Below the pieces are notes generated by a model. It was not told the origin of the DNA and made no database searches. It saw only the letters and a program-made list of their open reading frames with translations. The translations under genes were made by a program, and so were the position numbers. From an uncultured Fibrobacter sp. (GTDB taxonomy: Bacteria > Fibrobacterota > Fibrobacteria > Fibrobacterales > Fibrobacteraceae), in contig CAKUWY010000003.1 of NCBI GenBank assembly GCA_934699585.1, positions 124,001 through 188,000 of the forward strand: a stretch of 64,000 bases of DNA. Direction: 5' to 3'. Of the stretch, positions 26,884 to 34,897 are shown in pieces (the stretch's first letter is position 1; every line of letters starts with the position of its first letter).

Positions 26884-26910
26884 AAAATCCCGCATTCTGC
26901 GGGATTTTTT
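26884..26910 (+). terminator. Rho-independent terminator of the giant repeat gene
   Basis: AAAATCCCGC (26884-26893) pairs perfectly with GCGGGATTTT (26899-26908) over a 5-base loop and runs into TTTTTT. A repeat cluster sits between the stop codon and this hairpin. Confidence 0.9.
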
Positions 26911-26972
26911 GTATGCCGTCATGGCGGAGGAGCCTGCCCTGAGCGCAGCCAAAGGGACACGCCATCCAGCAA

Positions 26973-27824
26973 TCAACCGTCTTGTATCGTAAATCCCCGC
27001 CTGAAATTTTCGATGAGGCAGCAGCTGATGCTTACGTCGGTCTCGTATTCGGGAATGTCTTCGCGCCGGACCCACATGGCTTCGGATAGTTCCGCTTCTT
27101 GCATGTGGATGGTGTCGTCGCCGTCCAGTTCGGCGGTGAACCCTGCGATAAGCGAGTCGCTGAAGGGCCACGGCTGGCTCCCGAAATAGCGGACGTTTTT
27201 CACGCGAAGGCCCGCCTCTTCCAGAACCTCCCGGTGTACCGCCTGTTCCAGGCTCTCACCGATTTCCACGAATCCCGAAATCAGGAAAAGTCGCGGGTTC
27301 GGGTTGTCGATGTTGTGGGCCATCAGGAGCTTGTCGCCATTGCGCACAGCCACAATCACAACTGGTGAGATTCGCGGGTACACGATGTTTCCGCATTTTG
27401 GGCAAACTATGGAACGTTCTTTTTCACCGCGAACCATCGGGTGTCCGCATTTGCCGCAGAACCTGTTCAGGGATTCCCAGTGGGCAAGGTGGGCTGCGGT
27501 GGCTCCTCCCAGGCGTTCTACGGGATTCATGTTGCGGAAGGTCCGGCTGACCATGTATTCGTAGCCCTCAGGTGCATCACCGCAGGCAACGCTGTCATCC
27601 AAAAAGAATGCCGCCTCGTCGATACTGAAAAGGTAATGACCTTCAAAATTTTCGAGGCTCTTGCCTTCAAGTTTCAGAAGTTCGCCTATGCGTGGAATGG
27701 TGTTGGTGGCGCCCTTCTTCAATAAGGTTTTTGCTCCGTCATACCGAATGACATAATCGGTCAATTTCGGATCGTAGATCTTGAATTCGTTATTGAGTTT
27801 GTGGGGGAGTATTTCGTGGATCAT
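26973..27824 (-). CDS. nudC: NADH pyrophosphatase NudC
   Basis: This 283-residue Nudix enzyme hydrolyses NAD(H), and in other bacteria removes NAD caps from RNA. All hallmarks are visible: a zinc ribbon with C123, C126, C141 and C144 (FCGKCGHPM, CPKCGNIVYPR), a complete Nudix box at 184-206, and the NudC-specific SQPWPF at 216-221. The N-terminal ~110 residues are the usual variable domain. It is convergent with the giant gene and separated from it by repeats and the terminator. Confidence 0.96.
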   Translation of the reverse strand: MIHEILPHKLNNEFKIYDPKLTDYVIRYDGAKTLLKKGATNTIPRIGELLKLEGKSLENFEGHYLFSIDEAAFFLDDSVACGDAPEGYEYMVSRTFRNMNPVERLGGATAAHLAHWESLNRFCGKCGHPMVRGEKERSIVCPKCGNIVYPRISPVVIVAVRNGDKLLMAHNIDNPNPRLFLISGFVEIGESLEQAVHREVLEEAGLRVKNVRYFGSQPWPFSDSLIAGFTAELDGDDTIHMQEAELSEAMWVRREDIPEYETDVSISCCLIENFRRGFTIQDG

Positions 27825-27860
27825 CGGCTCGACAATTTAGCAAATAGCCCGCCCACCCTT

Positions 27861-27906
27861 GTCATCCCCGCACACCCTTGTCATCCCCGCGAAGGCGGGG
27901 ATCTCC
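27861..27906. repeat. GTCATCCCCGC palindromic repeats, one and a half copies
   Basis: GTCATCCCCG at 27861 is followed by a full copy at 27880 with the hairpin ATCCCCGC-GAAG-GCGGGGAT and ATCTCC at its end. Further C/A-rich text (CCTAAAACCCCC) follows to 27975. Confidence 0.7.
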
Positions 27907-27985
27907 TTGCGTCTTCCGCTACCCCTTCTCCTAGGGGGTTCCCACCCCCTAAAACCCCCATCACCCCCTAATCCTATAAAATCAA

Positions 27986-28001
27986 TGTGACAGTGGTCAC
28001 C
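27986..28001. promoter_or_regulatory. CRP/FNR-like palindrome upstream of the InlB-repeat gene
   Basis: TGTGA-CAGTGG-TCACC matches 9 of 10 fixed positions of TGTGA-N6-TCACA and resembles the site at 19359 (shared core GTGAC-x-GT-xx-TCAC). Its centre is about 91 bases before the start point expected from the promoter at 28050-28078, a spacing used by activators of the CRP type. Confidence 0.45.
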
Positions 28002-28049
28002 ATTCCTTGTTTTTGTAAGTTTTTTGTGAGTGAAAATTATATTTACATC

Positions 28050-28078
28050 TTGACTTACTCTAGTGAATATTCTAAATT
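28050..28078 (+). promoter_or_regulatory. Sigma-70-type promoter of the InlB-repeat gene
   Basis: TTGACT (28050-28055), 17 bases, TAAATT (28073-28078). The coding region starts at 28115, with AAAGGGG as ribosome site. Confidence 0.6.
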
Positions 28079-28114
28079 AGAATATGGAAAATCATATCAA
28101 AAGGGGCATTTTTT

Positions 28115-31100
28115 ATGAAAATACCGCCTTTTATGAACAAACTTGCCCTGGTTGCAGGACTACTTTTGGCAAGCCAGGGGTTTGCTCTTGATTGTAAAAC
28201 TGGAACGGGCTGGGGGGATTTCTTGACCCAAGAGGCCGTCAAGGATACTGCTGACAGCTCTGACCGCTATTACGTTATCGACACGCCGGAGAAGTTGGCG
28301 TGGGTTTCTTGCAAGGTAACGAACAAGGCTTTAAGTTCAGAAAAATTCAAGTTAACTAAGTCCATCGATATGCAGGGAAAATTGTTTATTCCTATTGGGT
28401 CGGGTACTAGTTCGGGCACGGCTTTTAAGGGAACTTTTGACGGTCAGAACTTTACTATTTCGAATCTTTATATCAAGGGTTCTGAAATCAATAATAAGGA
28501 TACATCTAGTGTTACCGGAAAATCTAAAAATGGTGATCCGGCTTATGCTCAAAATATAGGTTTGATTGGTATTTTAAGTGGGGGGACGGTCAAAAATTTA
28601 ATCATAAAGGATGCCAAGATATATGCCGCATCATCCGCAGGTTCTACGGGTATCAATAGCGATAATCCGATTTCTGTGGGGACAATTGTTGGTTGGACTG
28701 ATGCGGCTAGTACAATTGAGAATTGCGTGGCGTCTGGATCTATTGAAACGAGTGGTGCTACAAACCGTGTTGGCGGGATTGTTGGAAACGTGAAAAACGT
28801 AACCATAACTAATTGCGTTAGTTCGGTAAGCGTGACCGCCAGCGGTGCGAATACAAATGTTGGCGGTATTGTCGGGGCTCTTCGTAATGGTGGAAACGTT
28901 TTTATTACATCTTGTGTTTATTCCGGGAGTAGCCTTTATACGGTTGATGGTAGCGTTGGCGCCATTGCGGGTAGTTATGAAAAAGTAGGAAGCATTAAAA
29001 CCGAGGATTTGTATTATTCCAATGATTTCTGTGAAAATTTAGAGGAAGGTGAAGCGTGCTCCGGCATAGGCTTGTTGCCTGATGGCAAGACATTCAACAC
29101 AGAAGAAGCGGATAATTTAAATTCCGAAGATGTTGTCTGTGCCTTGAATGGCGGTACATGGAATGAAGGTGTATGTACCGAAGGCACATCCGATGTATGG
29201 TCTGTTGGCCAGTCCGATATTTCCATGAACGGCTCTGATGGCTACAAGATTACATTCAATGCGAATGGTGGCGTTTTTGCTTCTGGAGCAAAAACTTCGA
29301 AAATTCTAGCCAAGGATGCAACCATTACGGCGGATGAAATCGGCGTGCCGACCCGTGAAGGGAAAAAATTTGCCGGTTGGGCTGTAACAGAAGATGCAGA
29401 TACAGCTTCAGACCTCGGTGTAGCTGATGCTGCAAAGATTATTTATGCCGTTTGGTATGATTTTTATGAGGTTACTTTTAAGACTGATTCTGAAGGGGAT
29501 TTCTCCGACGCAACATTCCCTGATGGAAGTAAAACCAAGACGATTTCTGTAGCAAAACATGGTATAGTTTCTGTGGATGGTTTTTCTGTTCCCACGGTAT
29601 ATGAAATTGGAACTGGTGCCAATAAGGTGAAATATTACTTTACCGGCTGGGCTTATGAGTCAAAGTCATTTGGTAAGGATGATGTGATTGGTACAAATGA
29701 CACGCTTCATCTTTCTGGCATTGACGTGACTGCTCCTGTTACCCTGTATGCCGTTTGGACAAAGGCTCCGACATTCTCCGTCACCTTTGATGCCTCGTTA
29801 CATGGAAAGACGGATGTCCATTTTGTTAGGATGGTTACTGAAGGAGAAACGGTTTCTCGTCCTGATACGGTCATTACGGATGATGGATACAAAGTTGTCG
29901 GATGGTGTGAAGTCGAAAATTGCACAGAGGAAAACGAATATTCATTTGCTGACTCGCTGAAGGGTAATCTGGTTCTCCATGCAAGGTGGGAAATTGAATC
30001 CTATTCTATTGAATATGAATTGGATGGTGGTACTAATGCTGCAGGAAATCCGTCCACGTACAATATCAGTAGTGGCGAAATAGTATTTGCTGCTCCGACC
30101 AAGGATGGGGCAAAGTTTGAAGGCTGGTTCTATGATGCAAATCTGACTAATCCTGCGACTCAGATTGATTCAGGCTCTACGGGCGACAAGACCATTTATG
30201 CCAAGTGGACTGTTGCGACCTACACTATCCAGTACCTTTCTGGGACTGCGATTTCGGCAACGGTGCCCGGCACTACTAAAACTTATGGTGACACGATTAC
30301 GCTTAGGGATGCTCCTTCTCAGTTCGCTGTTGGTGGGTGTACTTTCGATGGCTGGTCTAAGGTGGATTATGGCCAGGAAGGATATAAAGTTGACTATGAA
30401 TTTGGTGCTAAATATGGAGACAATGCAAATCTCAAGTTGTTCCCGCATTGGACTTCTTGTGGAACGTATACGATAACTTACGAATTGTATGGTGTTGAGG
30501 CGACAAATAGAAATTCTTCGACCTATACAGGTCCGGAAAAGGTTAAGTTGGAAAATGCGTTTGTTTCTGGTGACCCTGTAAAGATGGATAATTGGTATTT
30601 GGAGCCCACTTTTAAGACTTCTATACGTTATCTCCAGGGTATAAATGAGGATATGACGCTTTATGCCAAATGGTATAGTGTAATTACATTCCAGCCTGGA
30701 ACTAAATTGAAAAATTTCAACAAAGACGCAGGCAAGGTAGAAAAGAAGAAAGATCTGAATAAATCGTATACTTTGGGTATACCGAATAATAAATATGCGA
30801 TTGCAAACTACACTCTTGATGGTTGGTCGCTGACCGATGGTGGCGAAAAGGTTTATGATGTGGGGTTTGCTTATACTGACAATGTAAGTATTACCCTCTA
30901 TCCCCATTGGGTTGAATCTCGTGATTCTGTCCAATATGGTGCAGTGAAAATCTATACCTACGCCTCTGACGGTCGCAAGGAAGCTGTGATTGATGGTAAT
31001 TCCGATGAAGTGACAAATATTCCTGAAGATATCGAAGTGGATGCGGTAACCTTTGATAGGACTTTCCCGGTGGGTAACCGTTCTACCATTGTGCTGCCCT

Positions 31101-31738
31101 TTGATATTGCGGTCGCAAATACTCATGGTGGCAAGTTTAATGTTCTGTCTTCCATATCGGACGATTTCAAGACGATTACTCTTGGCGAAAAGACTTCGCA
31201 GCTGTATGCCTACGAACCCTACGTGATGCTTGCTGATGAACCTACGCTGACTTTTGATGGGCCAGTTACCCTCAAGAAGACCGTAGATGGCGAAAAGCAA
31301 ATCGGTACTAGCGATTGGTACTTTGTGCCTGCATACGAGAAGATTGTATTTGGAGATAGGGATGATTTGTTAGGCCGCGCTTACGGGTTTGCCGGTAAGG
31401 CCGTGAATGATTTTTCAGTTGGTCAGTTTGTGAAGGCAGGCAAGTACGCTTGGGTTGGTCCCATGAAAGCGTATCTGGTTTATAGGGGTGAATTGAACGG
31501 CTCCTCCTCTGCCACCAAGTCGGCTGTCGGTTCTGGCTTGGGAACGGTGCTCCCGGATGAAATTAATGTGGTTGTTCAGGGTGAACAGGGTGACATTGTG
31601 GAACGGGGTGTCTTGGATACCAAGACAGGCGAGATCCGTATGGACCGCTGGTACGACCTGCAAGGCCGTAAGCTGAACGGTAAACCCCAGACTCAGGGAA
31701 CCTACTACCACAACGGCAAGAGGGTTATCGTAAAGTAG
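28115..31738 (+). CDS. Secreted InlB B-repeat protein with probable type IX sorting tail
   Basis: This 1207-residue protein starts with a signal peptide (MKIPPFMNKLALVAGLLLAS, cut near GFA-LD). Residues ~50-290 contain GLUG-like units (GGIVGNVKN, GGTVKNLIIKD, VGGIVGALRN). From ~375 to ~930 there are seven InlB/Listeria-Bacteroides repeats, each with YxITFxxNGG, FAGW and IYAxW (YKITFNANGG, YEVTFKTDSE, FSVTFDASLH, YSIEYELDGG, YTIQYLSGT, YTITYELYG, SVITFQPGT). A unique ~220-residue segment follows, and the end (YDLQGRKLNG, GTYYHNGKRVIVK) has the form of a type IX secretion sorting domain. It is AT-richer than its neighbours. A surface adhesin role is likely. Two tiny genes begin 6 bases after its stop. 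Confidence 0.88.
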   Translation: MKIPPFMNKLALVAGLLLASQGFALDCKTGTGWGDFLTQEAVKDTADSSDRYYVIDTPEKLAWVSCKVTNKALSSEKFKLTKSIDMQGKLFIPIGSGTSSGTAFKGTFDGQNFTISNLYIKGSEINNKDTSSVTGKSKNGDPAYAQNIGLIGILSGGTVKNLIIKDAKIYAASSAGSTGINSDNPISVGTIVGWTDAASTIENCVASGSIETSGATNRVGGIVGNVKNVTITNCVSSVSVTASGANTNVGGIVGALRNGGNVFITSCVYSGSSLYTVDGSVGAIAGSYEKVGSIKTEDLYYSNDFCENLEEGEACSGIGLLPDGKTFNTEEADNLNSEDVVCALNGGTWNEGVCTEGTSDVWSVGQSDISMNGSDGYKITFNANGGVFASGAKTSKILAKDATITADEIGVPTREGKKFAGWAVTEDADTASDLGVADAAKIIYAVWYDFYEVTFKTDSEGDFSDATFPDGSKTKTISVAKHGIVSVDGFSVPTVYEIGTGANKVKYYFTGWAYESKSFGKDDVIGTNDTLHLSGIDVTAPVTLYAVWTKAPTFSVTFDASLHGKTDVHFVRMVTEGETVSRPDTVITDDGYKVVGWCEVENCTEENEYSFADSLKGNLVLHARWEIESYSIEYELDGGTNAAGNPSTYNISSGEIVFAAPTKDGAKFEGWFYDANLTNPATQIDSGSTGDKTIYAKWTVATYTIQYLSGTAISATVPGTTKTYGDTITLRDAPSQFAVGGCTFDGWSKVDYGQEGYKVDYEFGAKYGDNANLKLFPHWTSCGTYTITYELYGVEATNRNSSTYTGPEKVKLENAFVSGDPVKMDNWYLEPTFKTSIRYLQGINEDMTLYAKWYSVITFQPGTKLKNFNKDAGKVEKKKDLNKSYTLGIPNNKYAIANYTLDGWSLTDGGEKVYDVGFAYTDNVSITLYPHWVESRDSVQYGAVKIYTYASDGRKEAVIDGNSDEVTNIPEDIEVDAVTFDRTFPVGNRSTIVLPFDIAVANTHGGKFNVLSSISDDFKTITLGEKTSQLYAYEPYVMLADEPTLTFDGPVTLKKTVDGEKQIGTSDWYFVPAYEKIVFGDRDDLLGRAYGFAGKAVNDFSVGQFVKAGKYAWVGPMKAYLVYRGELNGSSSATKSAVGSGLGTVLPDEINVVVQGEQGDIVERGVLDTKTGEIRMDRWYDLQGRKLNGKPQTQGTYYHNGKRVIVK

Positions 31739-31744
31739 GGCATA

Positions 31745-31879
31745 ATGAAAAAGCCGTACCAGGTTCCGACAATAGAATTTGTATATTTGGGTCTGCCTAA
31801 GCGAAATCTTTTGTCGGATGATGAAGAAAAAGAATTGCCGGATGTAATCGGCGTGATTCAGGGATCTCCGGTCCCTTAA
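31745..31879 (+). CDS. Small leader-like peptide 1, candidate RiPP precursor
   Basis: A 44-residue open frame (MKKPYQVPTIEFVYLGL..., ending VIQGSPVP) begins 6 bases after the InlB-repeat gene, with AGTAGGG before its ATG. The N-terminus K-x-Y-x-x-P-x-(I/L)-x-x-V is shared with the next peptide, and matches the short Y-x-x-P peptides common in Bacteroidota next to maturation genes (from memory). The C-terminal half is acidic then hydrophobic (SDDEEKELPDVIGVIQG). Downstream lie a nucleotidyltransferase, an HprK-like kinase and an S24/S26 peptidase in one tight operon. A processed-peptide role is inferred; nothing in the sequence proves it. Confidence 0.55.
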   Translation: MKKPYQVPTIEFVYLGLPKRNLLSDDEEKELPDVIGVIQGSPVP

Positions 31880-31889
31880 TGGAGAAAAG

Positions 31890-32042
31890 ATGAAAATGGA
31901 AAAAAAAGAGTATACCGCACCGGAACTGACTGTGGTGGAGATGGAACGCCAAGCAGTGTTGCAAGATGCAAGTGTTTGTGGTGACGATGGCGATTGCCCC
32001 TTCGGTCTCGCGCCCACGCATAACGACGACCGCCTCGCTTAG
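31890..32042 (+). CDS. Small leader-like peptide 2, candidate RiPP precursor
   Basis: A 50-residue open frame (MKMEKKEYTAPELTVVEMER...) starts 11 bases after peptide 1, with an excellent GGAG site 6 bases before the ATG. It repeats the N-terminal pattern of peptide 1 (EYTAPELTVVEM against PYQVPTIEFVYL) followed by AVLQDASVCGDDGDCPFG, so the likely leader is conserved while the C-terminal half differs and contains two cysteines six apart. That contrast is what one expects of paralogous precursor peptides. A cleavage or modification site cannot be assigned. Confidence 0.6.
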   Translation: MKMEKKEYTAPELTVVEMERQAVLQDASVCGDDGDCPFGLAPTHNDDRLA

Positions 32043-32113
32043 GCTTTTCTACAAGTTCAGTCATGCCCTGCACCTCTAGTAGGGTGGTTTGGCTGTGAAT
32101 TGGCTTTATATTT

Positions 32114-32141
32114 GTCATGCCCGCTTTGAGCGGGCATCTCC
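32114..32141. repeat. GTCAT...ATCTC palindromic repeat
   Basis: ATGCCCGC and GCGGGCAT form an 8-bp stem over TTTGA, preceded by GTC and followed by CTCC. It lies just before the nucleotidyltransferase gene; an apparent upstream start at 32089 would translate this repeat. Confidence 0.75.
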
Positions 32142-32160
32142 TTTTTTTATACTTGACTCC

Positions 32161-33273
32161 ATGGGAATTCACTCTCAGAAAATGGTTCAGCATCTTTCGG
32201 TGCTTCTGCGTCTTGGACTTGGCGCAGAAGGTTCTGGTGTGAACTTTCCGCAGAAGCTCGAACCTGATGAATGGACCTGCGTTTATTCCCTTGCCAAGCA
32301 GCAGTCGGTGCTGGGTATCGCCTTTGCGGGTATCGAGAAACTCCCCAAGGAAAGCCGCCCTCCCATGCAGTTGCTTATGCGCTGGGCCACCGAGGTAGAG
32401 GCTATCCGGGGCATGAACGGCCTCATGAACAAGGAGGCGGCAAGGCTCACCCGTTTGTTTACGGATGCCGGCCGCAAAAACGCCATCTTGAAGGGGCAGG
32501 CCAACGCCCGCCTGTATCCGGACCCGGGCCTCCGCCAGTCGGGGGATATCGACATCTGGGTGGAAGGCGGTCGCGAAAGCATCAACCGGTTGTTGGTCGA
32601 TATGGGGATGATTGAAAAGTCGGCTCTGGAGTTCGGCCGTTTCTGGCACCATGCCCACCTGGAACGGACCAAGGACGGAATCATGGCGGAGGTGCATTAC
32701 AGGCCCGCTTCCGGTAACCCCTACAAGAGCCAGGAACTTCAGGATTTCTTGAACCGGGAAATTTTGAATGCCCAGATGGTACCCGAAGGTTTTTACGCAC
32801 CCAGTATCAAGTTCGCCCTGGTGATGCAGCTTTCCCACCTGCAACAACATTTCTACAGCGGCGGCCTGGGGCTCCGACAATATATCGACTATTATATTCT
32901 GCTGAAGAATTCTACGGCAGAGGTGCGTCGTGAGGTGGCGCAGGCTATTCGCGGGCTCGGCATGTTGCACGCTTGCAGCGCAGTGATGTGGGTGTTGCAG
33001 CAGGTGCTTGGCTTGGAACGGGATTTGATGCTCTGCGCTCCTTGTGCCTGGCGGGGGAGGCGGCTGCTTTGCTTGGCCCTGGTGGGTGGAAACTTCGGCA
33101 AGTACAGGCAAAAGCCCCGCAACGTTTTTGTCCGGTGGCTCAGGGACCGCAGGCAGGCCCTGAGTTGGCTGCCCTTTGACCCCATGAACGCCGTTTTCAA
33201 GGAACTGAAGTACTGGCGACACACCCTTTACCTGATGCCCTTGCGGGTCAAGCGCCGGAGGATTGGACTATGA
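32161..33273 (+). CDS. Nucleotidyltransferase-family protein (PF14907-like)
   Basis: I choose the ATG at 32161 (MGIHSQKMVQHLSVLLR, 370 residues) because the upstream start at 32089 would translate a palindromic repeat. The core KGQANARLYPDPGLRQSGDIDIWVEGG matches the NTP_transf_5 family: after a lysine-glycine, the R-x-S-G-D-I-D-I-W motif supplies the two metal-binding aspartates. The second half contains HxHLE, EVHYRPAS and LRQYIDYYILL, also typical. These proteins cluster with HprK-like kinases and signal-peptidase-like proteins in Bacteroidota; their substrate is unknown. The stop overlaps the next start as ATGA, so translation is coupled. Confidence 0.85.
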   Translation: MGIHSQKMVQHLSVLLRLGLGAEGSGVNFPQKLEPDEWTCVYSLAKQQSVLGIAFAGIEKLPKESRPPMQLLMRWATEVEAIRGMNGLMNKEAARLTRLFTDAGRKNAILKGQANARLYPDPGLRQSGDIDIWVEGGRESINRLLVDMGMIEKSALEFGRFWHHAHLERTKDGIMAEVHYRPASGNPYKSQELQDFLNREILNAQMVPEGFYAPSIKFALVMQLSHLQQHFYSGGLGLRQYIDYYILLKNSTAEVRREVAQAIRGLGMLHACSAVMWVLQQVLGLERDLMLCAPCAWRGRRLLCLALVGGNFGKYRQKPRNVFVRWLRDRRQALSWLPFDPMNAVFKELKYWRHTLYLMPLRVKRRRIGL

Positions 33274-34337
33274 GTGAGTGTCGTTTTTATAAGGTGGCGG
33301 ACCATGTGTTCTCTGTGACGGGCCTTTTTGCTGAAAGTTGCGCAGAACTATTGGCCAACTATGCTCCTTTTGCTGTTGAACGTTGCGATGGTGAAATGCG
33401 TTTTTCTCTTGCGGTAGAAACGGAAGCAACTGTGCCGGGGTACACCGAAGAAATCCGTCAAGAGGACGAGGGCCAGACCATCATCTGCGGGCATACTGCG
33501 GCGGGGGAGTCGGTTTTTGAGTTTCTCTTGCGGGATGTATCTACGGGAACTCTCGTTTGTTCCAAGGATTATCGGGAGGCCCGCCTGCTGATGGGCAGTG
33601 CGGCCAAGGACCTGCGTTTGCAAAAGTTCGCCCTGAACAATTCCCTGATGGTGCTCTACGCCTTGGCTACGGCAGGCCTTGGTACCGCCCTATTCCATTC
33701 GGCGGTGGTCAACTACAAGGGCAGGGGCTACATGTTCCTCGGCAAGAGCGGCACTGGCAAGAGCACCCATGCGAGGCTTTGGCTTGAATATGTGGCGGGC
33801 ACCGAACTGATGAACGACGACAATCCGGTGGTGCGGTTCTTCGACGACGCAGACGGAAAGCCCGGCGCTATAGTCTACGGATCGCCCTGGAGCGGAAAAA
33901 CCCCTTGCTACAGGAACGTGCAAGCTCCCGTAGGCGGGATCGTGCTGCTTTCTCAGGCACCTTACAACAAGATTGTCCGTCTGAAGGGTGTACAGGCCTA
34001 CGCGGCTCTGGTCACTAGCATTTCGGGCAAACGATGGGATAAGTCCGTTGCCGACGGCCTGCACGCTACGGAAAACGCCCTGGCGAAAAACGTTCCCGTT
34101 TGGCATTTGGAATGCCTGCCGGACGAGGCTGCCGCAAAACTGTGCAACGAGAATGTTTCTGCACAGGATGTCATTCCGGGCAACGACAATAGCGTCATTC
34201 CGGGCCCCGACAATAACGTCATTCCGGGCTCCGACCCGGAATCTAGATGGCGGCTCAAGGCCGCCATGACGAGGGATGGTGCACTCCATGACGAGGGACA
34301 GGCCGCCATGACGAAGGACGGACATGCCCACCGATGA
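33270..34337 (+). CDS. HprK-like kinase (PEP-carboxykinase fold) with repeat-derived C-terminus
   Basis: This 355-residue protein has a P-loop GKSGTGKS at 158-165 in YMFLGKSGTGKSTHARLW, followed by LMNDDNPVVR and YGSPWSGKT, which is the layout of HPr kinase/PEP-carboxykinase-like kinases found in lasso-peptide and related clusters. It probably phosphorylates a peptide, protein or small molecule; the target is not known. GGAGG precedes the start. The last ~55 residues (from 301) are not native: they translate three partial copies and one full copy of a palindromic repeat (DVIPGNDNSVIPGPDNNVIPG then SDPESRWRLKAAMT). The enzyme core ends near 299, so the kinase may have gained a foreign tail without losing function. 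Confidence 0.85.
   Translation: MSECRFYKVADHVFSVTGLFAESCAELLANYAPFAVERCDGEMRFSLAVETEATVPGYTEEIRQEDEGQTIICGHTAAGESVFEFLLRDVSTGTLVCSKDYREARLLMGSAAKDLRLQKFALNNSLMVLYALATAGLGTALFHSAVVNYKGRGYMFLGKSGTGKSTHARLWLEYVAGTELMNDDNPVVRFFDDADGKPGAIVYGSPWSGKTPCYRNVQAPVGGIVLLSQAPYNKIVRLKGVQAYAALVTSISGKRWDKSVADGLHATENALAKNVPVWHLECLPDEAAAKLCNENVSAQDVIPGNDNSVIPGPDNNVIPGSDPESRWRLKAAMTRDGALHDEGQAAMTKDGHAHR
34169..34325. repeat. Palindromic elements inside the kinase reading frame
   Basis: GTCATTCCGGG occurs at 34170, 34194 and 34218. The third begins a full 52-bp element: an ATTCCGGG...CCCGGAAT hairpin, CTAGA, a TGGCGGC...GCCGCCA hairpin, and a closing ATGAC that mirrors GTCAT. A partial third arm (GGCCGCCATGACG) follows at 34301. 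The same full element is intergenic at 36197-36248. Confidence 0.85.
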
Positions 34338-34764
34338 ACAGATCCTTTCCGAAGCCATCCGCCTGGTAGGCGAGGGCGTGCAGGTGACGCTTCCTGTAAA
34401 CGGCAGGAGCATGTACCCCTTTATCATCGGAGGCCGAGAAAGCGTTGTGCTGGTGAAACCGCAGAAGCTTAGGGTGGGGCATGTGGTGCTGGCTCAGGTA
34501 GAAGGCGGCCGCCATGTGGTCCATCGCATCGTAGACATTGACGGCGACCGCATCACCCTGATGGGGGACGGCAACCTCCAGGGTCGCGAACATTGCACAG
34601 TCGAGGGTGTGAAGGCCCTGGCCATCCAGGTGGTGGGAGAAACTGGCAAAAAACGTCCCCTTTACGGTCCTTGTGGTAATTTGTGTGCTAAAATTTGGTA
34701 TATGGCCCGCCCCGTTCGGCGATACCTGCTGAAGATTTATCGTGTCTCTAAGGGCTTGGATTGA
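34324..34764 (+). CDS. S24/S26-family (signal-peptidase-like) peptidase
   Basis: This 146-residue protein has the S26 catalytic-serine motif LPVNGRSMYPFI (S29), then RVGHVVLAQVEGGRHVVHRI, where the basic partner position holds His rather than the Lys of standard bacterial signal peptidase I, and the end-of-fold LMGDGNLQ. No transmembrane anchor is evident. It overlaps the kinase gene by 14 bp. In clusters with nucleotidyltransferase and HprK-like kinase genes, proteins like this are thought to cleave a leader peptide; here the two small peptides upstream are the obvious candidates (inference). Confidence 0.85.
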   Translation: MPTDEQILSEAIRLVGEGVQVTLPVNGRSMYPFIIGGRESVVLVKPQKLRVGHVVLAQVEGGRHVVHRIVDIDGDRITLMGDGNLQGREHCTVEGVKALAIQVVGETGKKRPLYGPCGNLCAKIWYMARPVRRYLLKIYRVSKGLD

Positions 34765-34777
34765 GACCTGTACGCTC

Positions 34778-34865
34778 GTCATCCTCTCGAGCTCGTCATC
34801 CTCACGAAGGTGAGGATCCACTAAACTACATTAAACGGATCCTCGCATGCGCGAGGATGACATCT
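34778..34865. repeat. GTCATCCTC palindromic repeat cluster
   Basis: Contains GTCATCCTC at two positions, an ATCCTCACGAAGGTGAGGAT hairpin with GATCC, and a second palindrome ATCCTCGC-ATGC-GCGAGGAT followed by GACATC. No gene between the peptidase and nrnA. Confidence 0.7.
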
Positions 34866-34897
34866 TGAAACTTGTAACTCCGGTTCGGATTGCCGAA

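Noticed and set aside
32089..32160. Earlier start for the nucleotidyltransferase gene
   Set aside because: It would translate a GTCAT palindromic repeat as the N-terminus and lacks a ribosome site.
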